Shown one piece after another: positions 36,344-46,857 of a DNA stretch of 64,000 bases. A model generated the notes under the pieces. That model worked only from the letters and a program-made list of their open reading frames with translations. It did no database searches and was not told the origin of the DNA. The translations under genes and the position numbers were made by a program. Origin of the DNA: an uncultured Prevotellaceae bacterium (lineage in GTDB: Bacteria; Bacteroidota; Bacteroidia; Bacteroidales; Muribaculaceae); assembly GCA_900318865.1 (NCBI GenBank), contig ONMF01000004.1, positions 170,635 through 234,634 on the forward strand, in the 5' to 3' direction. Position 1 is the stretch's first letter, and every line of letters begins with the position of its first letter.

Positions 36344-36928
36344 TTACCAAGCAAAGAAATTGTAACCCACCATGAGCGACAGCACCCCGCTGTGGCCACG
36401 GCTGTAAGGCTCGGGCACATAGCCGGGATACGGGGTGGCGACATACATATCTTCGTCGGCCTTAGTGTAGAAACCAATTTTGTAAATGACGTCGAATGTG
36501 AATCGTTTGTACCGGTAGGACAGGCCAACCGGGATGGACAAATCGGTTATCCATGAATCATATTTCTTTGAGAAACCCGGTTGGAATCCCAAGTGCGCAA
36601 TCAATCGGTTCCCGTAAAAATAGCAGTTGGCCATCAACGGCATCACCACCATGTTGTTGCCATCGGAGTAAAGGCCACTTTTCTTGCCCTGCATAGAGAA
36701 CATCGCGCCTGCCGAAAGCCCCCAGCGGCCCATCACACGTTCATACTCCACGCCGCCGATGAATCCGAATCGTCCGGGATAGCCCTGTCCCCACTTGGGA
36801 CCACCGTACACGTTGCTGTAGTTGCCGCCGGCCTTGACGTGAAACAGGTTCTTCGGCCCGCTCTCCTGTGCTGCCAGCGGCAGCACCGCTAACAGCCAGG
36901 CGATAATGATAGCTGGCAATCGTTTCAT
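36344..36928 (-). CDS. Outer-membrane beta-barrel protein
   Basis: 194 residues with a signal peptide (IIIAWLLAVLPLAAQ). The mature part alternates amphipathic strands: LFHVKAGGNYSNVYGG, FIGGVEYERVMGRWGLSAG, LIAHLGFQPGFSKKY, IPVGLSYRYKRFTFDVIYKI, and ends GVLSLMVGYNFFAW with a terminal aromatic residue expected for BAM-inserted barrels. It resembles the small PorT/OmpX-like barrels (outer membrane protein beta-barrel domain) of Bacteroidota. Three bases behind the lipoprotein gene upstream, so an operon of two is likely. Function unknown. Confidence 0.78.
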   Translation of the reverse strand: MKRLPAIIIAWLLAVLPLAAQESGPKNLFHVKAGGNYSNVYGGPKWGQGYPGRFGFIGGVEYERVMGRWGLSAGAMFSMQGKKSGLYSDGNNMVVMPLMANCYFYGNRLIAHLGFQPGFSKKYDSWITDLSIPVGLSYRYKRFTFDVIYKIGFYTKADEDMYVATPYPGYVPEPYSRGHSGVLSLMVGYNFFAW

Positions 36929-36931
36929 TTT

Positions 36932-37636
36932 TTAATAAATTATAGATATTGGTTTTACTTTACAATCATAATTGACCGCATTTTTACTCTGATGTTTGTC
37001 GCTTGGCTGACAACTGAGCAAATTAAATGTAATCACCATGTCTTTTTTGAGGGTGACATCGGTGAAAGCTTTTGAGCTGAAATACACATAACATTCTCCG
37101 GCAAAAGGCTTGTTGGCGGCGACAGCCACTTTTTGAGCCAACGGTGCTTTCGTCACGACGCAGCACACCTCGTTGCCCGCGCCATCGTTAATTATTCGGC
37201 CTTCATAAAGTTCGTTGTCTACTGCTCCTTCTGTTTCATTGTTTTGCTCAAAAGCGACAGCTATAGGCTTGACCGTTCCCAAGAATTCGATGCAATCCAT
37301 GTAGTGCTGGTCAGGATTCCTCTGGCAATGCAACAGTTCAAAGGTCACAACCATGTTCGGTTTGAGTGTCACGTTTTGGAAAGCGTCGCTGTTGAAAATG
37401 ATTCGACAAAAACCGGGGTAAGGCAACTTGGCGTTCATCGCTTCTTTTTCCGCGAGGGGGGATTTGGTCACCACACATGTCATCTTGCCGTCAACATTGC
37501 TCGGATGTGAGATAATTTTTCCTTCATACACATTGTCTCCATCAATGTTCTGGGCCTCATCTTTCGAGCATGAGGTGGAAACCATCAACATGCACGCAAG
37601 AGCAATCATTCCAATAATACCATTTAAATGTTTCAT
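36932..37636 (-). CDS. Lipoprotein with an internal tandem duplication
   Basis: 234 residues. Lipoprotein signal with Cys at VSTSC (about residue 23). The mature part is two copies of a domain of about 95 residues: copy 1 from about 38 (VYEGKIISHP, MTCVVTKSPLAEKEAM, MVVTFELLHCQ), copy 2 from about 138 (LYEGRIINDG, VCCVVTKAPLAQKVAV, MVITFNLLSCQ). Family not recognised. Cotranscribed with the barrel gene. The 37637-37961 gap upstream holds only the murF -7 box and short AT-rich inverted repeats. Confidence 0.75.
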   Translation of the reverse strand: MKHLNGIIGMIALACMLMVSTSCSKDEAQNIDGDNVYEGKIISHPSNVDGKMTCVVTKSPLAEKEAMNAKLPYPGFCRIIFNSDAFQNVTLKPNMVVTFELLHCQRNPDQHYMDCIEFLGTVKPIAVAFEQNNETEGAVDNELYEGRIINDGAGNEVCCVVTKAPLAQKVAVAANKPFAGECYVYFSSKAFTDVTLKKDMVITFNLLSCQPSDKHQSKNAVNYDCKVKPISIIY

Positions 37637-37933
37637 GTCAAATATGCTTATGATAAATAATTATTGTGATGTGTTTGTTCAGTTAACGGTGATAAATCCT
37701 AATGGTCCTAATGTCTACGGCAAAAATAGTTCAAACCGATCGAAAATCAAAATAAAAACCGCAGTTTTTCAGTTTTTTGCCTTGACACGGCCTGATTTAT
37801 CATAAAATGACCGATTTTTCATGGAAATGCAAGGGGGGTAAAAAAACGGAACTCTTTTCCAGAGAAAAAGTGAAACTTTTTTGTCGGTTTGGTTTTTTCT
37901 GGGGTTGAGGTGGGATAATTCTGAATTTCTGTG

Positions 37934-37941
37934 TAATTTTG
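37934..37941 (+). promoter_or_regulatory. -7 box before murF
   Basis: TAATTTTG fits the Bacteroidota -7 consensus 20 bases before the murF ATG. No well-placed TTTG -33 was found, so the promoter is weak or assisted. Confidence 0.5.
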
Positions 37942-37961
37942 TGCAACTTAAATAATTCAGC

Positions 37962-39299
37962 ATGATGACGGATATCCAAAGTTTGTACGAATTCTATACA
38001 CGGCACCCCAGGGTGACCACCGATAGCCGGGATTGCCCGGAGGGTAGCATTTTCATCGCCCTGCGCGGCGATAGCTTTGACGGAAATCAGTTTGCGGCGC
38101 AAGCTCTTGAGAAAGGCTGTTCGCTGGCTGTGGTAGACGATGCGCGCGTTTTTGCCGACTATGAGCGGCACCCCCTTGCCGGCAAGCAAATGATGCTTGT
38201 GCCCGATGCCTTGCAGGCTTTCAAGGACCTGGCACGGGAGCACCGCCGGCAGTTCCACATCCCGGTGGTGGGTATCACCGGCACCAATGGCAAAACGACA
38301 ACTAAGGAACTTGTGCGTGCCGTTCTGGCCCAAAAATTCAATGTGATGGCCACCGAGGGTAATTTCAACAACGACGTGGGGGTGCCCAAGACGCTGCTGC
38401 GCATGGCTGCCGAGCACGAGATTGCCGTTGTGGAGATGGGGGCCAGCCACCCCGGTGACATCCGCACACTGGCGCAGACTGCCGAGCCCACCTGCGGCCT
38501 GATAACCAATGTGGGCAAGGCGCATTTGCAGGGCTTCGGGTCGCTGCAGGGTGTGATAAGCACGAAGGGAGAACTCTATGAATTCCTGGCCACACAGCCG
38601 GCGGCGACGATATTTGTCAATGCCGACAACGCCCTGCTCACAGGCATCCTCCCGGCCGGAGTCGCCACTGTGCCCTATAGCCAGCAGGCCGATATGGGCG
38701 GTGCCCGCGTGACGGGTGAACTGGTGGCTTGCGACCCGATGTTGCGATTGCGCTGGCGCGACAACACCGGTGACGGCACCTGGCATGAGGTGGCCACACA
38801 CCTCATCGGCAGTTATAACCTGGGCAACGTGCTGGCTGCCGTGACGGTGGGACTTCACTTCGGGGTGGATGACGCCGCCATCGATGCCGCTATCGAGGGT
38901 TATGTGCCGTCGAACAACCGCTCCCAGCTTACGCACACGCCCCATAACCATCTCATTGTGGACGCCTACAATGCCAACCCCACGTCGATGGCCGCCGCAC
39001 TGGCCAACTTTGACGTGATGCAAGTGAAGCCCAAGATGGCCATCCTGGGCGAGATGCGCGAGCTGGGCGACAGCAGCCGCGAGGAGCATGAGAAGATGGT
39101 GGGTGCGTTGCAGCGCTACGGCTTCGACCAGGTGTGGCTGGTGGGCGACGAGTTTGCCCACATTGAATGTCCCTACCGCAAATTCCACGATGTGGCCCAG
39201 GTGAAGGCTGCTATTGCCCAGTGTAGGCCGCAAGGCTATTATATTTTAATCAAAGGCTCAAACGGCAACCGTTTGTTCGAGCTGCCCGAGCTGCTATAA
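37962..39299 (+). CDS. murF: UDP-N-acetylmuramoyl-tripeptide--D-alanyl-D-alanine ligase
   Basis: 445 residues, cytosolic. Adds D-Ala-D-Ala to UDP-MurNAc-tripeptide, the last soluble step of peptidoglycan precursor synthesis, consuming the product of the nearby ddl. Motifs: VTTDSRDCPEGSIFIALRGD near the N-terminus (UDP-sugar site), the ATP loop GITGTNGKTTTKE at 104-116, ATEGNFNNDVGVPKTLLR, VVEMGASHPGDI, and VDAYNANPTSMAAAL in the C-terminal domain. ATG 37962; a second ATG follows at once. Twelve bases before the dipeptidase gene, so one operon. Confidence 0.96.
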   Translation: MMTDIQSLYEFYTRHPRVTTDSRDCPEGSIFIALRGDSFDGNQFAAQALEKGCSLAVVDDARVFADYERHPLAGKQMMLVPDALQAFKDLAREHRRQFHIPVVGITGTNGKTTTKELVRAVLAQKFNVMATEGNFNNDVGVPKTLLRMAAEHEIAVVEMGASHPGDIRTLAQTAEPTCGLITNVGKAHLQGFGSLQGVISTKGELYEFLATQPAATIFVNADNALLTGILPAGVATVPYSQQADMGGARVTGELVACDPMLRLRWRDNTGDGTWHEVATHLIGSYNLGNVLAAVTVGLHFGVDDAAIDAAIEGYVPSNNRSQLTHTPHNHLIVDAYNANPTSMAAALANFDVMQVKPKMAILGEMRELGDSSREEHEKMVGALQRYGFDQVWLVGDEFAHIECPYRKFHDVAQVKAAIAQCRPQGYYILIKGSNGNRLFELPELL

Positions 39300-39311
39300 T
39301 TTTTCCTGACG

Positions 39312-40703
39312 ATGAAAACCCCGCGTTTTATTCTGGCCTGGGCATCCGTTTTGCCGGCGCTGTGCACAGCCGCGTGGCCATCAATGGATGGATGTAATTG
39401 CTTCTGTGTGATTGCCGGAAGCCGTACCACCGTCGACGGCAGCGTAATGATGGCCCATAATGAGGACGACAGTGGCGAGATGATGCTCAATATGTATGCC
39501 GTGCCACGTGCCCGGGGCAACAACGCCTATCTGTGGGCCGAGTTTCCGGGCACCAACGATTGCGACCATTTTCTGAACGAGTGGGGCGTGGCCATTGCCA
39601 GCGACGGATGCCCGTCGCGTGAGGACCGTGCCGACCTGACCGACGGTGGCGTGCTCTATGAAACGCGCGTCACGGTGGCCCGCCAGGCGCGTTCGGCCCG
39701 GGAGGCGGTGAAAATCATCGGCCGGCTGGTGGAGGCTCGCGGTTACAGGGCCAGCGGCCGCACCTATGTCATTGCCGACCCTCATGAGGGATGGATTTGC
39801 TCGGTGGTGCGAGGCCGCCATTGGGTGGCACGCCGCATCGCCGACGACGAGGTGATGGCCTTGCCTAATAATTACATCATTGACGAGGTTGACCTCGCCG
39901 ACACGCTCAACTACTACGGGGCTCGCGATGTGGTGGACTATGCGCGCCAGCGCGGGTGGTACGACCCCGGGCGCGACGGCCGCTTTTCGTTCAAAAAAGC
40001 CTATTGCGACCCCTATTATTACACCTATGAGCATAACGTCATCCGCCAGCTTTGTGCCCAGCAATACCTCACCGGCCGCACCGACATGGTGCCCGACCCC
40101 GACACCTTCCCCTTTGCCGTGAAGCCCAATCGCAAGATAGGGCTGCAGGACTTGATGCAAATCATGCAGTGCCACGGTGAGAACTCGGAGCATAAATTTG
40201 TCTATAAGCGTGAGCGGCCGTGGACCCATCCGGTGGGCATCTGCACCGACGTGACCGTGCTGAGCGCCATTTTCCAGCTTCGTCCCAACCAGCCCCGCGA
40301 GGTGGGGTGCGTGATGTGGGTGTGCGCAGGGCGGCCATGTACCGAGCCTTACCTGCCGTGGTACCTGGGCGTCACCCAGACTCCCGAATGTTGGCGCCGC
40401 TACGACAATGCGCTCACCGCAGTGGATAATCATTTCATCGACGTGGAAGGTAAGCGGCAGCAGTGGCCCGGCCATATCTACTGGCAAAGCGTGGACCGCT
40501 GGGCAGCCTATGCCACCCAGTGGCACAGTGGCATAGCCCATGTGCAGCAGGTGCGCGACAAGCGGCAGGCACAAGCCTTCAAGGCCTTTGCCCGCATGGA
40601 TAAAAAACTCAAGAAATACTATGATTCGTCCACCGGCGCCATTACTCGCCGTGACGCACTGGAACGTGCGCTGAACGATTTTGTCGAGCGGCAGTACCGC
40701 TGA
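39312..40703 (+). CDS. Exported C69-family dipeptidase
   Basis: 463 residues of the peptidase C69 (PepD) Ntn-hydrolase family. N-terminal signal-like segment (FILAWASVLPALCTAAW), then CNCFCVIAGSRTTVDGSVMM. By alignment with the family pattern C-x5-G-x5-DGS the nucleophile is Cys30, exposed after removal of the first 29 residues. AHNEDDSGEMMLNMY follows as in the family. Members cleave dipeptides, and in Bacteroidota are exported. The operon with murF suggests a role in turnover of peptides, perhaps from the wall, but that is inference. It converges on mltG with a 24-base gap. Confidence 0.88.
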   Translation: MKTPRFILAWASVLPALCTAAWPSMDGCNCFCVIAGSRTTVDGSVMMAHNEDDSGEMMLNMYAVPRARGNNAYLWAEFPGTNDCDHFLNEWGVAIASDGCPSREDRADLTDGGVLYETRVTVARQARSAREAVKIIGRLVEARGYRASGRTYVIADPHEGWICSVVRGRHWVARRIADDEVMALPNNYIIDEVDLADTLNYYGARDVVDYARQRGWYDPGRDGRFSFKKAYCDPYYYTYEHNVIRQLCAQQYLTGRTDMVPDPDTFPFAVKPNRKIGLQDLMQIMQCHGENSEHKFVYKRERPWTHPVGICTDVTVLSAIFQLRPNQPREVGCVMWVCAGRPCTEPYLPWYLGVTQTPECWRRYDNALTAVDNHFIDVEGKRQQWPGHIYWQSVDRWAAYATQWHSGIAHVQQVRDKRQAQAFKAFARMDKKLKKYYDSSTGAITRRDALERALNDFVERQYR

Positions 40704-40727
40704 ATGGCGGCCTTGCCGTGACAGCCT

Positions 40728-41759
40728 CTACTTGATGCCGCGCGCGTTGAGTGCGGCCTGGTAGCGGCGTGCATTGGCCATGTGCTCGGCGTAATCGACC
40801 GCAAAGTTGTGCCGTCCGCTGAAATCCTCGCGGGCGCACATGTAGATGTAGTTGTGTTCGGGAGCGTTCAGCACGGCGTCGAGTGTGGCTTTCTCGGGCA
40901 GGCGGATGGGCCCCGGCGGCAGCCCGTCCACGCGATAGGTGTTGTAGGGCGAGGCCGTGAGCGTCATGGGTACTGTGAGGCGGCGGATAGAGAAATCGCC
41001 GATGGCAAATTTCACCGTGGGGTCGGCCTGCAGGCGCATACCGCTCTGGAAGCGGTTGATATAAAGCCGGGCCACCATGCCGCGCTCGTCGGCCTTGGCG
41101 GTTTCTTCCTCGACAATCGACGCGATGATCGACACCTGCTCGGGAGTGAGTCCCAGCCGGCTTGCCTTGGCGCGGCGCTCGGCTGTCCAGAAGCGGTCGT
41201 GGTAATCGTGCATGCGGTCGAGCATTTTTTCGGGGGTGATGTCCCAGTAGAACTCGTAGCTGTCGGGCAGCAGCAGTGTGCCGATGGTGTGAACCGTCTT
41301 GCCCTCCTTGGCGCAGAGAGCGCTGTCGGTGAGCGCGGCCATCATGGCCTCTTTGCCGGCCATGAACTTGTCGCCCCAGCGGGTGGCCCACTCGTCGAGT
41401 GTGCGCACGTTGTTGAAAGTGAAGCGAATGCCACTGGGCTGCCCGCTGCGCAGGCGGCGCATGGTGGTGAACGGAGAATCTCCCTTGCTCACCTTGAAAG
41501 CTCCCTGACGCTTGCTCAGGTCGGTGCCGGTGAGATGAAGCAGGGTGGCCACACGTCTGGCAAAGGCGGTGTCGATGTTTTTTGCCAGCGAGTCGGCCGC
41601 CACCTCAATGGTGGAGCCGCGGCGCAGCTTCACCAGCCCGTCGGCGGGCGCCCCCGTCAAGAAGAACGGTGTCAACCATGCCGCCACGACCAAGATGACC
41701 AACCCTGCGGCGGCAACGGCAAGGTTCTTGTTGTGGATTTCGCGATTTCCTATTTTCAT
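40728..41759 (-). CDS. mltG: Endolytic murein transglycosylase
   Basis: 343 residues. Anchored by one N-terminal membrane helix (about 14-34, NLAVAAAGLVILVVAAWLTP), followed by LysM-like and YceG catalytic domains. The catalytic stretch ASIVEEETAKADERGMVARL (about 215-235) contains the essential Glu, and NRFQSGMRLQADPTVKFAIG follows. PYNTYRVDGLPPGPI is also diagnostic. MltG cuts nascent glycan strands and sets their length. Divergent from the DUF2007 gene. A one-mismatch -7 box (TAATTTCG) lies at 41772-41765. Confidence 0.94.
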   Translation of the reverse strand: MKIGNREIHNKNLAVAAAGLVILVVAAWLTPFFLTGAPADGLVKLRRGSTIEVAADSLAKNIDTAFARRVATLLHLTGTDLSKRQGAFKVSKGDSPFTTMRRLRSGQPSGIRFTFNNVRTLDEWATRWGDKFMAGKEAMMAALTDSALCAKEGKTVHTIGTLLLPDSYEFYWDITPEKMLDRMHDYHDRFWTAERRAKASRLGLTPEQVSIIASIVEEETAKADERGMVARLYINRFQSGMRLQADPTVKFAIGDFSIRRLTVPMTLTASPYNTYRVDGLPPGPIRLPEKATLDAVLNAPEHNYIYMCAREDFSGRHNFAVDYAEHMANARRYQAALNARGIK

Positions 41760-41799
41760 GAGTGCGAAATTACTGAAAATTTATAATTGTTGCGCAAAA

Positions 41800-41831
41800 T
41801 TTGCCGATTTTTGTAACAATTGCTATCTTTA
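41800..41831 (+). promoter_or_regulatory. Promoter of the DUF2007 gene
   Basis: TTTG at 41800-41803, 20 bases, TATCTTTA at 41824-41831 (last base off consensus). The start codon follows at 41856. Confidence 0.6.
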
Positions 41832-41855
41832 CGCATTACTAAACACTTTTTACTC

Positions 41856-42101
41856 ATGGAGCAGAATAATCAAGACAATGAACGGCTGGTGGTCTTCGGA
41901 CGCTATGAAAACGCCGTGGATGCCAACATTGTGAAGGGTGTGCTGGAAACCAATGGCGTGGCTGCCGGCGTGATAGGCGACAGCACGGCTAACGCTCTGA
42001 TGATGACCCCAATGATGGTGGTGGTCTTTGAGCGTGATTTGGAGCAGGCCCGGCAAGTCATGGACTCACAGCCCGAGCATCCCGAGCCGGCCGAGGACTG
42101 A
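41856..42101 (+). CDS. DUF2007-type small protein
   Basis: 81 residues from ATG 41856 (MEQNNQDNERLVVFGRYENA); upstream in-frame codons would read through the promoter and are rejected. It has the pattern of DUF2007 putative signal-transducing proteins: FGRYENAVDANIVKGVLETN, a Gly-Val core, MVVVFERDLEQARQVMDS, then an acidic Glu/Pro tail. The fold is expected to be ferredoxin/ACT-like, binding a small ligand. Role unknown. Monocistronic, stopping one base before the convergent xth stop. Confidence 0.82.
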   Translation: MEQNNQDNERLVVFGRYENAVDANIVKGVLETNGVAAGVIGDSTANALMMTPMMVVVFERDLEQARQVMDSQPEHPEPAED

Positions 42102-42863
42102 TTACCAGGTGAGCACCAGCTCCACCGGGCAGTGGTCGCTGCCGAAAATTTCGGTGTGGATGGCTGCGGTGTGGATGTGCGGTGCCAGGCGGTCCGAGAC
42201 CAGAAAGTAGTCAATGCGCCATCCGGCATTCTTCTGGCGTGCCTGAAAGCGGTAGCTCCACCATGAGTAGATGCCCTCGGCATCGGGGTGGAGGTGGCGG
42301 AAGGTGTCGGTGAACCCTGCCTGGAGCAGGGTGGTCATCTTTTCGCGCTCCTGGTCGGTGAAGCCGGCGTTCTGCCGGTTGGATTTAGGGTTCTTCAAGT
42401 CGATTTCATGATGGGCCACATTGAGGTCGCCGCACACGACTACCGGTTTGCGTGCGTCGAGAGCAAGCAGATACCGGCGAAAATCCTCTTCCCAGTGCAT
42501 GCGGTAGTCGAGCCGCCGCAGGCCGTCCTGGCTGTTGGGGGTGTAGACTGTAACCAGGAAGAAGTTGTCCATCTCCAGCGTGACGATGCGCCCCTCGTGG
42601 TCGTGCTCGTCGATGCCCATGCCACGGGTCACGGCCAGCGGCTTGTGGCGGGTGTAGATGGCGGTGCCGCTGTAGCCCTTCTTGTCGGCGTAGTTCCAAT
42701 AACTGTCGTAGCCGGGAAAGGCCAAATCGAGTTGCCCGGCCTGCATCTTGGTTTCCTGCAGGCAGAAAAAGTCGGCATCGAGCGCCTTGAAGGTCTGCTC
42801 AAAGTCTTTTCCCACGCAGGCGCGCAGTCCATTCACGTTCCATGAGATGAATTTCAGTGTCAT
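42102..42863 (-). CDS. xth: Exodeoxyribonuclease III
   Basis: 253 residues. Mg2+-dependent AP endonuclease/3'-5' exonuclease of base excision repair. Motifs: MTLKFISWNVNGLRACVGKD at the N-terminus, CLQETKMQ, the active-site VTVYTPNSQDG, GDLNVAHHEIDL, NAGFTDQER, GIYSWWSYRFQARQKNAGWR, and the end SDHCPVELVL with catalytic His. Normal length for the ExoA/Xth family. Its start overlaps the upstream 82-residue gene by ATGA, so it is the last gene of a four-gene minus operon (rpiB, DUF4250, membrane protein, xth). Confidence 0.96.
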   Translation of the reverse strand: MTLKFISWNVNGLRACVGKDFEQTFKALDADFFCLQETKMQAGQLDLAFPGYDSYWNYADKKGYSGTAIYTRHKPLAVTRGMGIDEHDHEGRIVTLEMDNFFLVTVYTPNSQDGLRRLDYRMHWEEDFRRYLLALDARKPVVVCGDLNVAHHEIDLKNPKSNRQNAGFTDQEREKMTTLLQAGFTDTFRHLHPDAEGIYSWWSYRFQARQKNAGWRIDYFLVSDRLAPHIHTAAIHTEIFGSDHCPVELVLTW

Positions 42864-43108
42864 GGCTGTTGGTCGTTGTTTTCGGGTTCGTCACCGGCGG
42901 GTTTGTCGCCGTCCCACTGGGTTTTGATAAACATCCACAAGCCTGCCGAGATAACGGCCAGAACCAGAAAAGCCAGTCCGGCCCACATCCACCGCTCGGC
43001 AATCATGCCCTTGTTGGAAAAATAGAGCAGTGCGAGGGCTCCCAGCAGGATGATGATGTCGGCAATGAAGCCGATGTTGATGATGTGGCGTTGTCGGTCG
43101 TCAATCAT
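42860..43108 (-). CDS. Small membrane protein, unknown
   Basis: 82 residues. Two predicted membrane helices (about 8-27, INIGFIADIIILLGALALL; about 40-63, WAGLAFLVLAVISAGLWMFI) with a short basic loop. The tail is hydrophilic and rich in Asp/Glu/Gln. No family recognised. Placed between DUF4250 and xth with an ATGA overlap to xth. Confidence 0.7.
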   Translation of the reverse strand: MIDDRQRHIINIGFIADIIILLGALALLYFSNKGMIAERWMWAGLAFLVLAVISAGLWMFIKTQWDGDKPAGDEPENNDQQP

Positions 43109-43111
43109 AGG

Positions 43112-43294
43112 TCACCAGAATTTGTTTTGTTCTTTGTTATATTCAAACCCGGCCTCATGCAGCTTGCTTTCGAGCCACCGGCGGTCGACACCGTAGGTGG
43201 CGCAAAAGTCATCAAGGTCGGTGCACACGTCGCGCAGCTTGGTGTTGACAAAGCTCATGAGCATCACCGGGTCGTTGGGCAGATGTTGTATCAT
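43112..43294 (-). CDS. DUF4250 family protein
   Basis: 60 residues, soluble. Fits DUF4250: MIQHLPNDPVMLMSFVNTKL, LRDVCTDLDDFC, and a C-terminal W-L-E-x-KL helix ending EYNKEQNKFW. Such small proteins are widespread in Bacteroidota and Firmicutes without known function. Three bases behind it starts the membrane-protein gene; 12 bases upstream ends rpiB. Confidence 0.85.
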   Translation of the reverse strand: MIQHLPNDPVMLMSFVNTKLRDVCTDLDDFCATYGVDRRWLESKLHEAGFEYNKEQNKFW

Positions 43295-43306
43295 GCTTGC
43301 AAGGTG

Positions 43307-43759
43307 TCAGCGCACGGGGATTTTGTCGATGCGGCGCTGGTGGCGACCGCCCTCGAAGGGGGTGTCGAGAAACACTCGCACCATCTCGATGGCCTCTTCG
43401 TTGCTGACGAAACGGCCGGGCATGGCCAGCACGTTGGCATCGTTATGCTGGCGGGCCAATCGGGCCACCTCGGGTATCCAGCACAATGCCGAGCGGATGC
43501 CTTGATGCTTGTTCAGGGTGATGTTGATGCCTTCGCCGCTGCCGCACACGGCAATGCCGGGATAGCACTCGCCGCTCTCCACGGCCAGGGCGCACGGATG
43601 GGCAAAGTCGGGGTAGTCGCAGCTCTGCTCGTCGTAGGTGCCGAAGTCGCGGTAGGCGATTCCCTGCTCATCGAGCCAGCGCTTCACCGCCTGCTTGGTT
43701 TGGAACCCGGCATGGTCGCTGCACAGCGCTATGGGTTTATCGTTTTGTAAGATTGTCAT
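43307..43759 (-). CDS. rpiB: Ribose-5-phosphate isomerase B
   Basis: 150 residues, RpiB/LacAB type. Interconverts ribose 5-phosphate and ribulose 5-phosphate. Motifs: ALCSDHAGFQTKQAV (phosphate and ring-opening His/Asp), YDEQSCDYPDFA, the catalytic loop AVCGSGEGINITLNKHQGIR with Cys, and RQHNDANVLAMPGRF. First gene of the four-gene operon. It provides pentose phosphates, which is relevant if the transketolase pair of the capsule operon uses them, but the two loci are about 4 kb apart and not coupled. Confidence 0.95.
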   Translation of the reverse strand: MTILQNDKPIALCSDHAGFQTKQAVKRWLDEQGIAYRDFGTYDEQSCDYPDFAHPCALAVESGECYPGIAVCGSGEGINITLNKHQGIRSALCWIPEVARLARQHNDANVLAMPGRFVSNEEAIEMVRVFLDTPFEGGRHQRRIDKIPVR

Positions 43760-43821
43760 AGAAAAATCATGTTTTTAGCCACAAATAATCACAAAATCAG
43801 TGTCATCGGTGGGTGAGAATG

Positions 43822-46521
<2,700 letters not shown>

Positions 46522-46551
46522 ATATATTTGAATTGATTTTAAACTAAGCCA

Positions 46552-46582
46552 CAAAGTTACGAATAAACGAGCGCAGAACAAA
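46552..46582 (-). promoter_or_regulatory. Promoter of valS inside a repeat element
   Basis: Minus strand: TTTG (46582-46579), 19 bases, TAACTTTG (46559-46552). Identical architecture to the ddl promoter; about 25 bases separate the expected start site from the valS ATG. Confidence 0.8.
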
Positions 46583-46619
46583 AGAATTTATTCTTTTTTA
46601 TGCCGAGCGAAAGTAACTT
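46554..46619. repeat. Palindromic promoter-bearing repeat (copy 1 at valS)
   Basis: 66-base element bounded by AAGTTAC (46554-46560) and GTAACTT (46613-46619), inner inverted repeat AAAGAAT-TT-ATTCTTT. It carries the valS promoter at its gene-proximal end. Confidence 0.8.
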
Positions 46620-46643
46620 CGGCGTAACTTTAGTGGAGCCACC

Positions 46644-46716
46644 GTTACGAATAAACGAGCGCAGAACAAAATGAGAAACGCAGTTTTTCATTTTTTATGC
46701 CGAGTGAGAGTAACTT
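46644..46716. repeat. Palindromic repeat (copy 2 at valS, decayed promoter)
   Basis: 73-base tandem copy from GTTAC (46644) to GTAACTT (46710-46716), closest in its centre to the ddl copy (AAAATGAGAAACG then AGTTTTTCATTTTTTATGCC). The -7 box here reads TAACGGTG, so it is probably not an active promoter. A third left-end fragment (GTTACGAATTT) starts at 46730. Confidence 0.78.
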
Positions 46717-46751
46717 CGGCACCGCCAACGTTACGAATTTTCATAGCTAAT

Positions 46752-46793
46752 GCAAAAAAAAGCAGCAATCCTGTGGAACTCCCGCAGGATTGC
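46752..46793 (-). terminator. Terminator of the capsule operon
   Basis: GCAATCCTGTGG (46765-46776) pairs with CCGCAGGATTGC (46782-46793) around a short loop. On the minus strand TGCTTTTTTTTGC follows. A second weaker hairpin, GGTATCGCC/GGTGATACC, lies at 46816-46845 between the stop codon and this terminator. Confidence 0.9.
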
Positions 46794-46857
46794 CGTGAAA
46801 TCAATACAGAGCTTCGGTATCGCCCTTCATACAAATGGTGATACCTCTTCATGAAAA

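Noticed and set aside
36085..36365. Short frames inside the ddl-side repeat region
   Set aside because: They lie in repeat and terminator sequence, have no initiation context and no homology I recognise.
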